Assembly (NCBI GenBank): GCA_963703165.1
Contig: OY969798.1
Coordinates: forward strand, 4,526,001 to 4,590,000
Length of the DNA stretch: 64,000 nucleotides
Origin: JBQTKD01 sp963703165
GTDB lineage: Bacteria > Actinomycetota > Actinomycetes > Sporichthyales > Sporichthyaceae
Direction: 5' to 3'
Every line of letters starts with the position of its first letter. Positions within the stretch are counted from its first letter, which is position 1. The notes beneath the pieces were generated by a model that was not told the DNA's origin, made no database searches, and saw nothing but the letters and a program-made list of their open reading frames with translations. Made by a program: the position numbers and the translations under genes. Positions 51,843-61,303 of the stretch are shown here, one piece after another.

Positions 51843-52886
51843 ATGCCGCACGCCGTTGCACCCCCCGAGTCCGACCTGGTGATGCCGCTGCCGGCGCCGG
51901 GTGAGACGTGGGACCCGCACACGATCCACACGCACTATTTCGGTTTCTCGGTGCCCGAAGCGGCCATCGGCGTCTTCGCCTACATCCGGTACCAGCCGGC
52001 CTTCCCGCTGTCCCAGGGCGGCGTGGTCGTCTTCCAGGGCATGGACAACATTTCGCCGATCGACGCGGCGCACCTGAACTACGAGATCACGATGCCGTGG
52101 CCGGAGGTGGACGGAAACACCATCCGCACCGCCAACGGACTGATCATCGAGTTCGTCGAGCCCGGCCGCATCGCCCGCGTCAGTTACGCAAGCGCCGACG
52201 GGCGCAACTCCTTCGACGTCCTGGCGACAGGCGTGACCCCGCTGTTGGTGCGCGGACACATCGTGCCGGGGGAGGAGGACCACCACGGCGACCCCGGACG
52301 CGTCCCCGGCGGCAGCGAGCAGTTCATGCACATGACCGGAACGCTCGTCCTCAACGGCGAGCGCCACGCGGTGGACTCGTACTACCCGCGCGACCGTTCC
52401 TGGCGCCAGGTCCGTAAGGAACTCCAGAACGGTTTGCCGGTGCCGCCGGTGGGCTGGACGCCGATGTACTTCGGTGAGGATCTGATCTTCAATCAGATTT
52501 CCTTCGAGGCTCGCGACACCGACCCCGCGTGGCTCGGCGTCTACGACATCCCGGCGGACAAGCCGACGCATCACTTCGCGTGGTTGCAGCAGGGCGACAA
52601 GACCCTGGAGATCGTCCGGATCCGCCGCAACGTCCTGGAATACCAGCCGCGGACGTTCATGTCGCTGCGCCAGGAGATCGAGGCCGAGGACGAGACCGGC
52701 GCCATCCATCGCTTCTACGGCGAAGCGATCGCCACCTGCACCATGCCCGCCTGGCCCAACGCGTCCTTCCACGACAGCGTCTACCGCTGGACCGATGAGT
52801 CCGGCCGCGTCACGCACTCCACGTTCCAGGAACTCTGGGTCGACAAGTACCAGCTCGCCATGAAGGTACGCGCCGCGGGCGGGTGA
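51843..52886 (+). CDS. CrtC/lipocalin-like protein (hydroxyneurosporene synthase-like fold)
   Basis: 347 residues. Segments WDPHTIHTHYFGFSVPEAAI near residue 22 and QFMHMTGTLVLNGERHAVDS near residue 160 followed by YYPRDRSWRQ fit the two-barrel CrtC-like family (possibly DUF7064). These enzymes hydrate carotenoids or bind hydrophobic ligands. Homologous to the split gene at 42953-43896. It is downstream of the TTTCAATATTGAAA operator and probably belongs to the same TetR regulon. No catalytic proof. Confidence 0.75.
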   Translation: MPHAVAPPESDLVMPLPAPGETWDPHTIHTHYFGFSVPEAAIGVFAYIRYQPAFPLSQGGVVVFQGMDNISPIDAAHLNYEITMPWPEVDGNTIRTANGLIIEFVEPGRIARVSYASADGRNSFDVLATGVTPLLVRGHIVPGEEDHHGDPGRVPGGSEQFMHMTGTLVLNGERHAVDSYYPRDRSWRQVRKELQNGLPVPPVGWTPMYFGEDLIFNQISFEARDTDPAWLGVYDIPADKPTHHFAWLQQGDKTLEIVRIRRNVLEYQPRTFMSLRQEIEAEDETGAIHRFYGEAIATCTMPAWPNASFHDSVYRWTDESGRVTHSTFQELWVDKYQLAMKVRAAGG

Positions 52887-52915
52887 ACGGATTTTCAGAA
52901 ACTCGCCCTGATGCA

Positions 52916-52946
52916 TTGACCGAACCAGGGTCCAACCGCATACATT
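52916..52946 (+). promoter_or_regulatory. Possible promoter before the phosphotransferase gene
   Basis: TTGACC (52916-52921) and TACATT (52941-52946) are separated by 19 bases, a slightly long but plausible sigma-70-like spacing. The GGACA operator begins 5 bases downstream of the -10 box, where a bound repressor would block initiation. Confidence 0.4.
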
Positions 52947-52951
52947 GAAAT

Positions 52952-52966
52952 CGGACACACTGTCCG
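52952..52966. promoter_or_regulatory. GGACA-N3-TGTCC operator upstream of the phosphotransferase
   Basis: CGGACA-CAC-TGTCCG, perfect 6-base arms, 40 bases upstream of the start at 53007. It may also control ABC operon II, which begins 85 bases after that gene on the same strand. Confidence 0.66.
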
Positions 52967-53006
52967 GACGGGACGTCCCACCCGACCGTTTTGAGGAGCA
53001 GAGAAC

Positions 53007-54125
53007 ATGGCACTGGCCAACACCCGCGACCCGGAGAAGTCCGCCGTCGCACTGCGCGACTGGCTGGCTGCCCAGCTGCCCGACGCCGCCGACGTCGAGG
53101 TCACCGACGTCGTCACCCCGCAGGCCAGCGGGATGTCCAACGAGACGCTGATGTTCACCGCCACCTGGACCGAGAACGGGCAGCCGCAGCACCGCGACTA
53201 CGTGGCCCGCGTCGCGCCGCAGGGCCCCGGCGTGTTCCCGCGCTACGACCTGGTCACCGAGCAGCGCGTGCTGCACGCCCTGTCGCAGCACACCGACGCG
53301 CCCGTGCCCGCGACGCCGTGGGTCGAGACCGACACCGCGGTGCTCGGCGCCGACTTCCTGGTGATGGAACGCCTCTCCGGTCGCATCGCCACCGACGACC
53401 CGCCCTTCACCGCCGCCGGCTGGGTGCTCGACCTCGAACCCGCCCAGCGCGCCCTCATGTGCGACAACGCGCTGGTCGCCCTGACCCGGGTGCACGCGGC
53501 GGACATCAAGACACTCGGCCTCGACTTCCTCGACCACCCCGAACTCGGCGAGACCCCACTGGACCAGCACATCGCCGACTGGAGGAAGACCTACGCGTGG
53601 GCCGCCGAGGGCGAGATCAACCCGACGATCGAGGCCGGCTTCGAATGGATCGAGGCCAATCGCCCCTCCGAGCCCGAGCCCACCGTCCTCAACTGGGGCG
53701 ACGCTCGCCTCGGCAACCTGCTCATCGGCGACGACTTCGCCGTCAACGGCATCCTGGACTGGGAGATGGTCTGCCTCGGGTCGCCGGAGATGGACCTGGG
53801 CTGGTGGCTGCTGCTGCAGCGCCACCACACCGAGGGCATCGGCTTCCCGCTCCCCGAGGGCTTCCCGGACCGCGACGCGATCCTCGCCCGTTACACCGAG
53901 CTGACGGGACATCAGGTCAAGTACGCGGACTTCTACGAGACCTTCTCGGCTCTGCGGCTGTCGATCCTGATGCACCGCGCGGGCAACATGATGATCGCCG
54001 GCGGCATGCTTCCGCCGGACGCGCCGATGAAATACAACAACCCCGCCAGTCAACTGCTCGCAAAGTTCATCGGCGCCCCCGCACCCACCGGCGCTGCCCA
54101 GTCGTTCATCGGGAACCGCGGATGA
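53007..54125 (+). CDS. Kinase-fold phosphotransferase family protein (APH/ACAD10-like)
   Basis: 372 residues. The N-terminal lobe has VTPQASGMSNETLMFTATWT near residue 32; the catalytic loop is LNWGDARLGNLLIGDD near residue 230, with the Brenner-type Asp and Asn but Asn/Trp where His often stands; the metal-binding Asp is in GILDWEM near 252. Such APH-fold proteins occur in steroid and fatty-acid catabolic clusters and are thought to phosphorylate hydroxyacyl intermediates. It has its own GGACA-type operator. Confidence 0.85.
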   Translation: MALANTRDPEKSAVALRDWLAAQLPDAADVEVTDVVTPQASGMSNETLMFTATWTENGQPQHRDYVARVAPQGPGVFPRYDLVTEQRVLHALSQHTDAPVPATPWVETDTAVLGADFLVMERLSGRIATDDPPFTAAGWVLDLEPAQRALMCDNALVALTRVHAADIKTLGLDFLDHPELGETPLDQHIADWRKTYAWAAEGEINPTIEAGFEWIEANRPSEPEPTVLNWGDARLGNLLIGDDFAVNGILDWEMVCLGSPEMDLGWWLLLQRHHTEGIGFPLPEGFPDRDAILARYTELTGHQVKYADFYETFSALRLSILMHRAGNMMIAGGMLPPDAPMKYNNPASQLLAKFIGAPAPTGAAQSFIGNRG

Positions 54126-54210
54126 CCGTCGGCCCATTGCGCTGCGCCCCGGGCGTCAGTTCTCATGAATCAGCGTGCCCCCACACGCGACGCGGCGAGG
54201 AGTGAGCGCC

Positions 54211-55689
54211 ATGCGATCACAGAACAGACAGGACCGGCTGCGGCGCACGGTCGTCGGTGCGGTCAGCGTCGCGCTGGCCCTGGCCGGCTGCGGCAGCAAC
54301 CTCAGCGACACCCAGCTCGCTGCCGCTCAGGGCGCGCTGAACGCCGTGGCGGCCCCGGCCGCCCAGGCAGCCGCTGAGGCAGCCCCGGTGGCACCGACCA
54401 CGACGGGCGAGGCGCCCGTCGCCGCGGCCCCGGTGACGCCCACCGCGACCGGCCCGGACCCGGCGCCGGCCGCCGGCGTCGCCCCGGTCATCAAGAAGGC
54501 GAAGAAGGCAGCGGCAGCGGTCGTGCCCAACGCCCCCGCGGCCCCGAAGCCGGTGCAGGTCGCCCCCGCGGCGATCGGCCCGCGCGACCCGATCGTCATG
54601 TGCTCGTTCGGCAACTCCTCCGGCGTCCTCGGTGCCGTCACCGGCCCCGCGCCGGTGGCGAACGCGGCCTGGGCGTCCTACATCAACGCCAAGGGCGGGC
54701 TCGCCGGCCACCCGGTCCGGATGATCATCGCCGACACCGGCGGCTCCGCATCCAACGCGCAGGCGATCGCGCAGAAATGCGTCGAGCAGGAGAAGGCTGT
54801 CGCCTTCTTCAACGAGTACAGCTTCGGTGAGCTCGACGGTGCCCTGCCGTATCTGAAGGCCAAGCAGATCCCCGTCATCGGCAGCATCGGCGGCGCGATC
54901 TCCAGCGACCACTCGATCATGGTCTTCAATCCGATGAACGGCGCCGACGTCGGCCAGGCCTGGGGATTCGTCAACACGATCCTCGCGCAGACGGACAAGA
55001 AGAAGCTCGGCATCCTGTACTGCCAGGAGGCCTCCACCTGCGCCCAGCAGATCAGCACCTTCTCCAAGCTGTTGCCGTACAAGGGCCTGGAGATCGCCTA
55101 CAAGGCGCAGGTCTCCCTGGTCCAGCCGGACTACACCGCTCAGTTGCTGCAGGCCAAGAACGCGGGCGCCGAAGTTCTCGTGCTGCTCATGGACAGCGCG
55201 AGCGTCGGCCGGATCGCGCGCAACGCGGCACAGCAGAACTACAAGCCGATCCTGTCCGGCACGTACAACCTCGGCATCCAGGCCACCCTGGACCAGGGCC
55301 CGATCCTGGACGGACTGCTGCTGGCCAGCCGGACCCCGGCCTACTCGACCTCGCCGCTGCTCGCGGACTACCGCAACTCGATGGCGAAGTACCAGCCGGG
55401 CAAGGTCCTCGGCGACGTCGGCGCGGGCGCCTTCGTGAACGGGGCGCTGCTGGAGAAGTACGCACCCAGGTTCCTGGCCAAGAAGAGCGTGACGAGCCAG
55501 GACTTCCTCGACCTGCTCTATTCCATCAAGGGCGAGAAGCTCGGCGGTCTGCTTCCGGGCATCGAGTTCAACAAGAGCGACAACCGAACAGTGGTCAACC
55601 GGTGCATCTCACCGGTCGAGCTACGAGGTGGTCGCTTCATCCAGAAGGGCGGCTTCGTGTGCGCCCCGGATTGGAAGCCCAGTGTCTAG
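54211..55689 (+). CDS. LIV-type ABC transporter solute-binding lipoprotein, operon II
   Basis: 492 residues; ATG 54211 with GCGAGGAG upstream. Lipobox LALAGCGS near residue 26, then an Ala/Pro/Thr/Lys tether of about 90 residues. The fold starts at DPIVMCSFGNSSGVLGAVTG near residue 128, then AKGGLAGHPVRMIIADTGGS. It is homologous to the operon I binding protein (GILYCQEASTCAQQ versus IFYCVESPACTAF). First gene of operon II. Ligand unknown; regulon membership suggests a hydrophobic acid. Confidence 0.88.
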   Translation: MRSQNRQDRLRRTVVGAVSVALALAGCGSNLSDTQLAAAQGALNAVAAPAAQAAAEAAPVAPTTTGEAPVAAAPVTPTATGPDPAPAAGVAPVIKKAKKAAAAVVPNAPAAPKPVQVAPAAIGPRDPIVMCSFGNSSGVLGAVTGPAPVANAAWASYINAKGGLAGHPVRMIIADTGGSASNAQAIAQKCVEQEKAVAFFNEYSFGELDGALPYLKAKQIPVIGSIGGAISSDHSIMVFNPMNGADVGQAWGFVNTILAQTDKKKLGILYCQEASTCAQQISTFSKLLPYKGLEIAYKAQVSLVQPDYTAQLLQAKNAGAEVLVLLMDSASVGRIARNAAQQNYKPILSGTYNLGIQATLDQGPILDGLLLASRTPAYSTSPLLADYRNSMAKYQPGKVLGDVGAGAFVNGALLEKYAPRFLAKKSVTSQDFLDLLYSIKGEKLGGLLPGIEFNKSDNRTVVNRCISPVELRGGRFIQKGGFVCAPDWKPSV

Positions 55690-57006
55690 TCGGTCACGCA
55701 TCATCTGGACGGGGCTGGCCGCGGCGGCGGTCCTCGGGTCGGCGACGATCGGCTTCACCCCGCCGCCAGTGCAGCTGACCCCAGGTCAGGTGGCGCGGCC
55801 GTCGGTACCGCATCGGCCAGTGGCGTGCGCACCAGCTACGACTTCCCGGGCTACATCGTCGTCGACACCCTCTACGACGCGGGTGGCCCGATCGCCCAGT
55901 CGGTCGTGAACAGCTCCGACGGCGGCAACGCGTTCGCGTCGTTCCCGTACCCGGGCGACACGGTCGTCAACTCCCCGGCGCTCGCGAACGTAGGCACCGG
56001 ACAGGCGTTCCCCTTCACCTACCCGCTCTACGTCGTGACCGACGGCAACCTGACCCCGAAGGCCGGCGCCCAGGACGCCACCGGATCGCTGCTCCTGAAG
56101 GCCGAATCGGCCGCACGGACCGCGCAGTCGACGGCCAAGGCGTCCGGCCCGACCGCCGGGGTCATCAGCACCTCCGGCTCGGTGCAGAACACCAGCGTGG
56201 TCATCGGTGCCGACGGAGTCATGACCTCGACGGCGGACAGCATCATCCGTGGGATCGACGTCGCCGGGGTGCTCAAGCTCGGCGAGGTGCACGTACGCAC
56301 CGTCAGTCTGCTGAAGCCGGGGGAGAAGAAGCCGACGACCACCTCGACGACCGACGTCACCGGGGTGTCCGTGCTGGGCAAGGCGGTGGGCCTGACGAAG
56401 GACGGCATCGCGTTGCTCGGCGACGGTGGCGAGTCCCCGCACCACGCCGTGCTGGACGCGCTCAATCAAGGTCTCAAGGACGCCGGCATCGCCGTGGCAC
56501 TGGCTGACGACCGCGACGTCACCGGCGGTACGTCCTCGGCCGGCGTGGAGATCCTGCAACGCGGCAAGCTGCCCTTCGAAGGATCCCCGGTGGGGGTGGC
56601 CCGCACGCTGATCGGCAACGCGGCCAGCTTCATCGTCGGCAGTTCGGACACCCTCGCTGCCCTCCCGGTGGCGGTCACACCTCCAAGCACGGACACCGCC
56701 CCCTCCGCGGCCACTCCCGAGGCCCCGCCCGCGACCCCCGTGATCCCCGAGGCCCCACCGGCGGCCGCATTCCCGGCTCCCATTCCTGCCCCCGAGCTGA
56801 GCGCGACCGTGCCGGCCGCGGCCGGCACGCCGGCGGTCGAGCTCCCGACCGTCCAGTTCGTCCCGCAGGCCGCACCGGCCGCGTCGGTGGTCCCACTGGA
56901 CCTCGGGAACGAAGTCACCTTCTGGTATCTGGCGATGGCGCTGGGCACTGCCCTCGCCGCGTTGTCCGCACTGCTCTGGCACGCGAAGGGAGGGCGTTCG
57001 GCGTGA
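55682..57006 (+). pseudogene. Secreted, membrane-anchored accessory protein of operon II, frameshifted
   Basis: The expected start is GTG 55682, overlapping the previous stop and giving a signal sequence (SRIIWTGLAAAAVLGSATIG). The frame then switches: from about 55791 the coding sequence continues one base out of phase as GAAVGTASASGVRTSYDFPG. Restoring one G in GGTGGC (55789-55794) gives a 441-residue protein matching the operon I homologue (428), with ASFPYPGDTVV, PLYVV and a C-terminal anchor (FWYLAMALGTALAALSALLW). An internal GTG at 55825 would give 393 residues without a signal peptide. Sequencing error or real mutation. Confidence 0.72.
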
Positions 57007-57863
57007 ACGTCCTGACAGTGCTCAAGTCCCAGTGGGACCGGATCGCGGCAGTCGCCTGCGTGCTGCTCGGTCTCGGGCTGCTGATCCACGGGTACCACGG
57101 CATCGCGAACTCTCCCTATGTGGCCGAGCAGTTGGCGTACCTGATCTCCGGTGGCCTGGGCGGCATGTTCGCGCTCGGGGTCGGGGCGACGCTCTACGTG
57201 TCCGCGGACCTGCACGACGAATGGCGCAAGCTCGAACGCATCGAGGAAGCCATCCTGCGCCTCGACCCGAGTGCCGGCCGCGGGGACGACGACCTGGACG
57301 CGCAATTCGCGGAGGTCGTCGCACCGGTGGCCCGCGAGCGTGCCCGCCGTCGCTCCGCTCCCGCCGCGGCGAACTCCTCCGCACACGTCGCGCTGCGCAG
57401 CGCCGACACCCGCGCGGCCGTCATGCCCCGAGAGATGCTCGAGAGCCTGCGCGTCGGGGCCGTCGCGCTGACCCTCGCCCTGCTCGCGCTCGTGCTCGCC
57501 TGGTGGCGCTCGGCCGAGGTGGCCGAGGTCGGCCCCGCGTTCACCGCCACCGCGTTCGCGACGCTGGTGCTGTCCGTCGGCGGGATCGTCACCATCCTGG
57601 GCGTGGTCGGCAATCGCCGTCGACTGATGCGCCGTCGGATGGTTCTGCTGCACGCCTTCGTCATCCGCGACCGGCGCGAGACCGCGCCGCAGGTCACGAG
57701 CGAGACCCGGATGCCCGAGCGCCTGCTCGTCATCCCCGAGGGCCGGTTCGCCCACGTCGCCGGCTGCGCGATGCTCGGTACGGAGTCGACGTCCGCGGTG
57801 TCCTCCGCCGCGCTGCCCGAAGGCATCCTGCCCTGCGCCCTGTGCACCCCGGCCGGTCTGTAG
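57003..57863 (+). CDS. Fused membrane protein of ABC operon II
   Basis: 286 residues, GTG start overlapping the previous stop. Residues 1-85 match the 104-residue protein of operon I (VLKSQWDRIAAVACVLLGLG; SPYVAEQLAYLISGG; SADLHDEWRKLERIEEAIL). Residues about 145-286 correspond to the 164-residue protein: two membrane segments (VGAVALTLALLALVLAWW; FATLVLSVGGIVTILGVVG) and a tail with RFAHVAGCAML and LPCALCTP. The two modules are separate genes in operon I and one gene here, which implies that the two proteins act together. Confidence 0.78.
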   Translation: MNVLTVLKSQWDRIAAVACVLLGLGLLIHGYHGIANSPYVAEQLAYLISGGLGGMFALGVGATLYVSADLHDEWRKLERIEEAILRLDPSAGRGDDDLDAQFAEVVAPVARERARRRSAPAAANSSAHVALRSADTRAAVMPREMLESLRVGAVALTLALLALVLAWWRSAEVAEVGPAFTATAFATLVLSVGGIVTILGVVGNRRRLMRRRMVLLHAFVIRDRRETAPQVTSETRMPERLLVIPEGRFAHVAGCAMLGTESTSAVSSAALPEGILPCALCTPAGL

Positions 57864-57867
57864 ATCC

Positions 57868-59817
57868 ATGTCGGACTACCTGCCGTTCATCATCCTGGGG
57901 ATCACCTCAGGATCGATCTACGCGCTCGCCGCGATGGGATTGGTGGTCACCTACACGACCTCCGGCGTCTTCAACTTCGCGCACGGAACCGTCGCCATGG
58001 TCAGCGCGTACATGTACTACTCGCTGACCGTGTCGTGGAACCTGCCGCCGACCTTGGCCGTGTTCATCATCGTGCTGGGCGCCGGGCCGCTGATCGGCAT
58101 CCTGGTCGACAGGTTGCTGTTCCGCCGATTGCAAGGTGCCGGCTCGGCCGCCTACGTGGTCGTCTCGATCGGCCTGCTGGTAGCCCTGCAGGGCCTGGTG
58201 ATCATCGCCTACGGCCCGACGTCCAAGCCGGTGCCGCAGATCTTCCCCAGCGGGGTCGTCGACCTCGGCAGCGTGAACGTCGGCTACGACCAGATCGCGA
58301 TCACCGCGATCGCCGCGGCCGCCGGTCTGGGCCTGGCCCTGTTCTTCAAGCGCAGCCAGCTCGGCCTCGACATGCGGGCGGTCGTCGACGACCCGCAGCT
58401 GTCCGAACTCACCGGCGCGAACGCGTCGCGGACCACGACATTGGCGTGGATGCTCGGCTCCGCCTTCGCCTCCCTCGCCGGGGTGCTCCTGGCCCCGACC
58501 CTCGGTGCCGACGCACTGTTGCTCACTCTGCTCGTGGTGCAGGCCTTCGGTGCCGCGGCGCTCGGTCGACTCGTCAGCCTGCCGATCGCCTACGCCGGCG
58601 CCCTCGGGCTCGGCGTCCTCGGTCAGCTGTCCATCAAGTGGGTCAGCGAGTACGCCCCCGACCAGACCTGGCTCGCGGGCGTCCCGCAGAGCCTCCCGTT
58701 CATTGCCCTGTTCCTCGTCCTGATCCTGTCCAAGAAGGGCAGCTTCAAGGAGCTCACCAAGTCCGTCGCACCGCGCAGCGTCAGCGCCACCCTCGCGCCC
58801 GGCTCCCGGCGGTTCCCGTTCGTGGTGCTCGCCGTCCTGATCGCGGTCGCCGCGATCATCCCGTCGATCGCCACGGACAGCCGCACGACCACCGCGACCA
58901 CCGCGGCGGCGATGCTCGTCGTGTTCGCCAGCCTGAGTCTGCTGCTCGGCCTCTCGCGCCAGATCTCGCTGTGTCACGCGGTGTTCGTCGCGCTCGGCGC
59001 CACCTCGCTCGGACACCTGCAGGCCGACGGAGTGCCATTCCTGCCGGCGCTGCTCATCTCCGGGCTGATCGTGGTGCCGATCGCAGGCCTGCTCGCGATC
59101 CCCGCGATCCGGCTCTCGGGCTTGTTCCTCGCCCTGGCCACCTTCGGGTTCGGGGTGCTGTTCCAGAACCTGCTGTTCAACACCTCCTGGGTGTTCGGCA
59201 CCTCCGGCCAGGTCGCGATCTCGCGGCCCACCGTCGGCGGCAACACCCTGGACGGCACCAACGAGTACTACTGGTTCGTCGTGGCTATCGCCATCGTGTC
59301 GGTCATCGCGATCGAGACCCTGCGCGCCACCCGACTCGGGCGGCTGCTGCGGGCGACCGCGGACAGCAACGTCGCGGTGGAGACCCTCGGCATCAACACC
59401 ACCGCCGCCCGCACCGTCGTGTTCTGCACCAGCGGCTTCTTCGCGGCGATCGCCGGTGCCCTGCTCTCCGCGCAGACCAGCACCGTCAACACGGGTAGCT
59501 TCACCTTCTTCAGTTCCCTGGTTTGGGTCGCCGTGCTCGTCGCGGCCGGTGCGGCCACGCTGAGCGGCGCCGCACTCGCCACCGTGGCACTGGTCGTCGT
59601 CAGCGCCTTCTACACCGACGCCGATGTCATCAACTACCAGACGATGTGCTTCGGCATCGGCGCGATCCTGCTGGCCCAGGCACCCAACGGCATGGTCGGC
59701 CTCGTGAGCAACCTGCCCAACAGCAGACTCTGGGGCCGCCTGGCCGCGGACTCCTCCGCTCGGGCCGGTGCGCACCGCACGCGCGCCCGTCAGCGTCTGG
59801 CCGGAGGCACTCGATGA
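57868..59817 (+). CDS. Fused LivH-LivM-type ABC permease, operon II
   Basis: 649 residues. LivH half: ILGITSGSIYALAAMGLVVT near residue 9, SGVFNFAHGTVAMVSAYMYY near 32. LivM half from about residue 310: LSRQISLCHAVFVALGATSL near 368 and IRLSGLFLALATFGFGVLFQ near 415. Paralogue of the operon I permease with the same fused arrangement. It begins 4 bases after the previous stop, and its end overlaps the LivF-like gene by 4 bases. Confidence 0.9.
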   Translation: MSDYLPFIILGITSGSIYALAAMGLVVTYTTSGVFNFAHGTVAMVSAYMYYSLTVSWNLPPTLAVFIIVLGAGPLIGILVDRLLFRRLQGAGSAAYVVVSIGLLVALQGLVIIAYGPTSKPVPQIFPSGVVDLGSVNVGYDQIAITAIAAAAGLGLALFFKRSQLGLDMRAVVDDPQLSELTGANASRTTTLAWMLGSAFASLAGVLLAPTLGADALLLTLLVVQAFGAAALGRLVSLPIAYAGALGLGVLGQLSIKWVSEYAPDQTWLAGVPQSLPFIALFLVLILSKKGSFKELTKSVAPRSVSATLAPGSRRFPFVVLAVLIAVAAIIPSIATDSRTTTATTAAAMLVVFASLSLLLGLSRQISLCHAVFVALGATSLGHLQADGVPFLPALLISGLIVVPIAGLLAIPAIRLSGLFLALATFGFGVLFQNLLFNTSWVFGTSGQVAISRPTVGGNTLDGTNEYYWFVVAIAIVSVIAIETLRATRLGRLLRATADSNVAVETLGINTTAARTVVFCTSGFFAAIAGALLSAQTSTVNTGSFTFFSSLVWVAVLVAAGAATLSGAALATVALVVVSAFYTDADVINYQTMCFGIGAILLAQAPNGMVGLVSNLPNSRLWGRLAADSSARAGAHRTRARQRLAGGTR

Positions 59818-60515
59818 GCCTCATCCTCGACAACATCCGTGCCGGCTACGGCCGCGCCGAGGTGCTGCACGACGTGACCCTGCAGGTGCCGGCCGGTGCT
59901 GCGGTCGCCCTGCTCGGGTCCAACGGTGCCGGGAAGACCACGCTGCTGAAGACCATCGCCGGCCTGGTGCACCCGAACTCCGGTGAGATCCGGTGGAACG
60001 GCCAGGTCCAGGGTCGCCGCGCGCCGCACCACCGGGTCGCCGACGGGATCTGCCTGATCCCCGAGGGTCGCGGCGTCTTCCGCAACCTGACCGTCGCGGA
60101 GAACCTCGCCATGCACACCCGCGGCAAGGACAAGCGCGCCGGAATCGAGACCGCCACCCGGTACTTCCCGGTGCTGGGGCAGCGGCTCACCCAGACCGCG
60201 GGCACGATGTCCGGCGGCCAGCAGCAGATGCTCGCCGTCGCCCGCGCGTTGGTGACGCAGCCTCAGTTGCTCATGATCGACGAACTGTCCGTCGGCCTGG
60301 CGCCCGTCGTCATCGACGAGATCTTCGGCGCCATCGAACTTCTGCGCGCCGAGGGCCGTTCGCTGCTGGTCGTCGAGCAGTACGTGGACCGGGCACTGGC
60401 GATCGCCGACTACGTCTACATCATGCAGAAGGGCCGGGTCGTGTTCGTCGGGGAACCCGCGCAATGCCGCGGCGGCGCGGTCTTCGAGCGCTACCTCGGG
60501 GAGGGAGTCGCATGA
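59814..60515 (+). CDS. LIV-type ABC transporter ATPase, LivF-like, operon II
   Basis: 233 residues. Walker A LLGSNGAGKTTLLKTIAG near residue 34, LIPEGRGVFRNLTVAENLAM near 81, signature MSGGQQQMLAVARALV near 133, Walker B LLMIDELSVGLAP near 152. It pairs with the LivG-like protein encoded 4 bases in overlap downstream. Paralogue of the operon I ATPase. Confidence 0.93.
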   Translation: MSLILDNIRAGYGRAEVLHDVTLQVPAGAAVALLGSNGAGKTTLLKTIAGLVHPNSGEIRWNGQVQGRRAPHHRVADGICLIPEGRGVFRNLTVAENLAMHTRGKDKRAGIETATRYFPVLGQRLTQTAGTMSGGQQQMLAVARALVTQPQLLMIDELSVGLAPVVIDEIFGAIELLRAEGRSLLVVEQYVDRALAIADYVYIMQKGRVVFVGEPAQCRGGAVFERYLGEGVA

Positions 60516-61303
60516 TGAGCCCCAAGGAAACCGGCGACGGTCTGCGTGCCGACGACGTCATCGTCCGTTTCGGCGGCCTCACCGCCCTCGACGGTGTGAG
60601 TGTCCACGCCCCGCCCGGGCGAATCACCGGCCTGATCGGTCCCAACGGCGCCGGCAAGACGACCCTGTTCAACGTGTGCAGCGGCCTGCAGCAGGCCGCG
60701 TCGGGCCGCGTCACCCTCGACGGCGACGACCTCGGCCGCTACGGCCCGTCACGCCGCGCGCGGCTCGGTCTGGGCCGCACCTTCCAGCGACTCGAACTAT
60801 TCTCCACGATGACCGTGCGGGAGAACGTCGAGTTCGGCGCCGAGGCCCGCGCCCTGAGCTGGGACCCGCTGACGCAACTGGGATTGCGCGCGTCCGGCCG
60901 CGCCCGACGTCGTCAGATCCGGTCCGACGCCGACGAGGTCCTTGAGGCCACCGGGCTCACCCCCATGGCCGACCGTGTCGTCGGTTCGCTGTCCACCGGG
61001 CAAGGCCGTCTGGTCGAACTCGCCCGCGCGATGGCGCGCCAACCGCGGATCCTGCTGCTGGACGAACCGTCCAGCGGCTTGGACCCGGCGGAGAGCAAGG
61101 CGTTCGGTGCGCAACTGCGCCAACTGGTCGACAGCCGCGGGATCGGGATCCTCATGGTCGAGCACGACATGAGCCTGGTGCTGGAGATCTGCGACTGGAT
61201 CTTCGTCCTGGACTTCGGCAAACCGCTGATGGCAGGGACGCCGCAAGAGGTACGCACCAGCGATCAGGTGCGGGCCGCCTACCTCGGGAAGGAAGCTGCG
61301 TGA
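60512..61303 (+). CDS. LIV-type ABC transporter ATPase, LivG-like, operon II
   Basis: 263 residues; ATG overlaps the previous stop. Walker A LIGPNGAGKTTLFNVCSG near residue 39, LGRTFQRLELFSTMTVRENV near 90 (LivG type), signature LSTGQGRLVELARAMA near 161 (SGG of the usual motif is STG), Walker B ILLLDEPSSGLDP near 182, then HDMSLVLEICDWIFVLDFGK. It is the only LivG-type ATPase in the window and might serve both transporter operons. Confidence 0.92.
   Translation: MMSPKETGDGLRADDVIVRFGGLTALDGVSVHAPPGRITGLIGPNGAGKTTLFNVCSGLQQAASGRVTLDGDDLGRYGPSRRARLGLGRTFQRLELFSTMTVRENVEFGAEARALSWDPLTQLGLRASGRARRRQIRSDADEVLEATGLTPMADRVVGSLSTGQGRLVELARAMARQPRILLLDEPSSGLDPAESKAFGAQLRQLVDSRGIGILMVEHDMSLVLEICDWIFVLDFGKPLMAGTPQEVRTSDQVRAAYLGKEAA

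Noticed and set aside
51765..54137. 790-codon open frame on the minus strand
   Set aside because: It is antisense to the lipocalin-like and phosphotransferase genes and shows only shadow composition.
57907..59775. 622-codon open frame on the minus strand opposite the operon II permease
   Set aside because: Antisense shadow of a membrane protein, with no motif and extreme charged composition.
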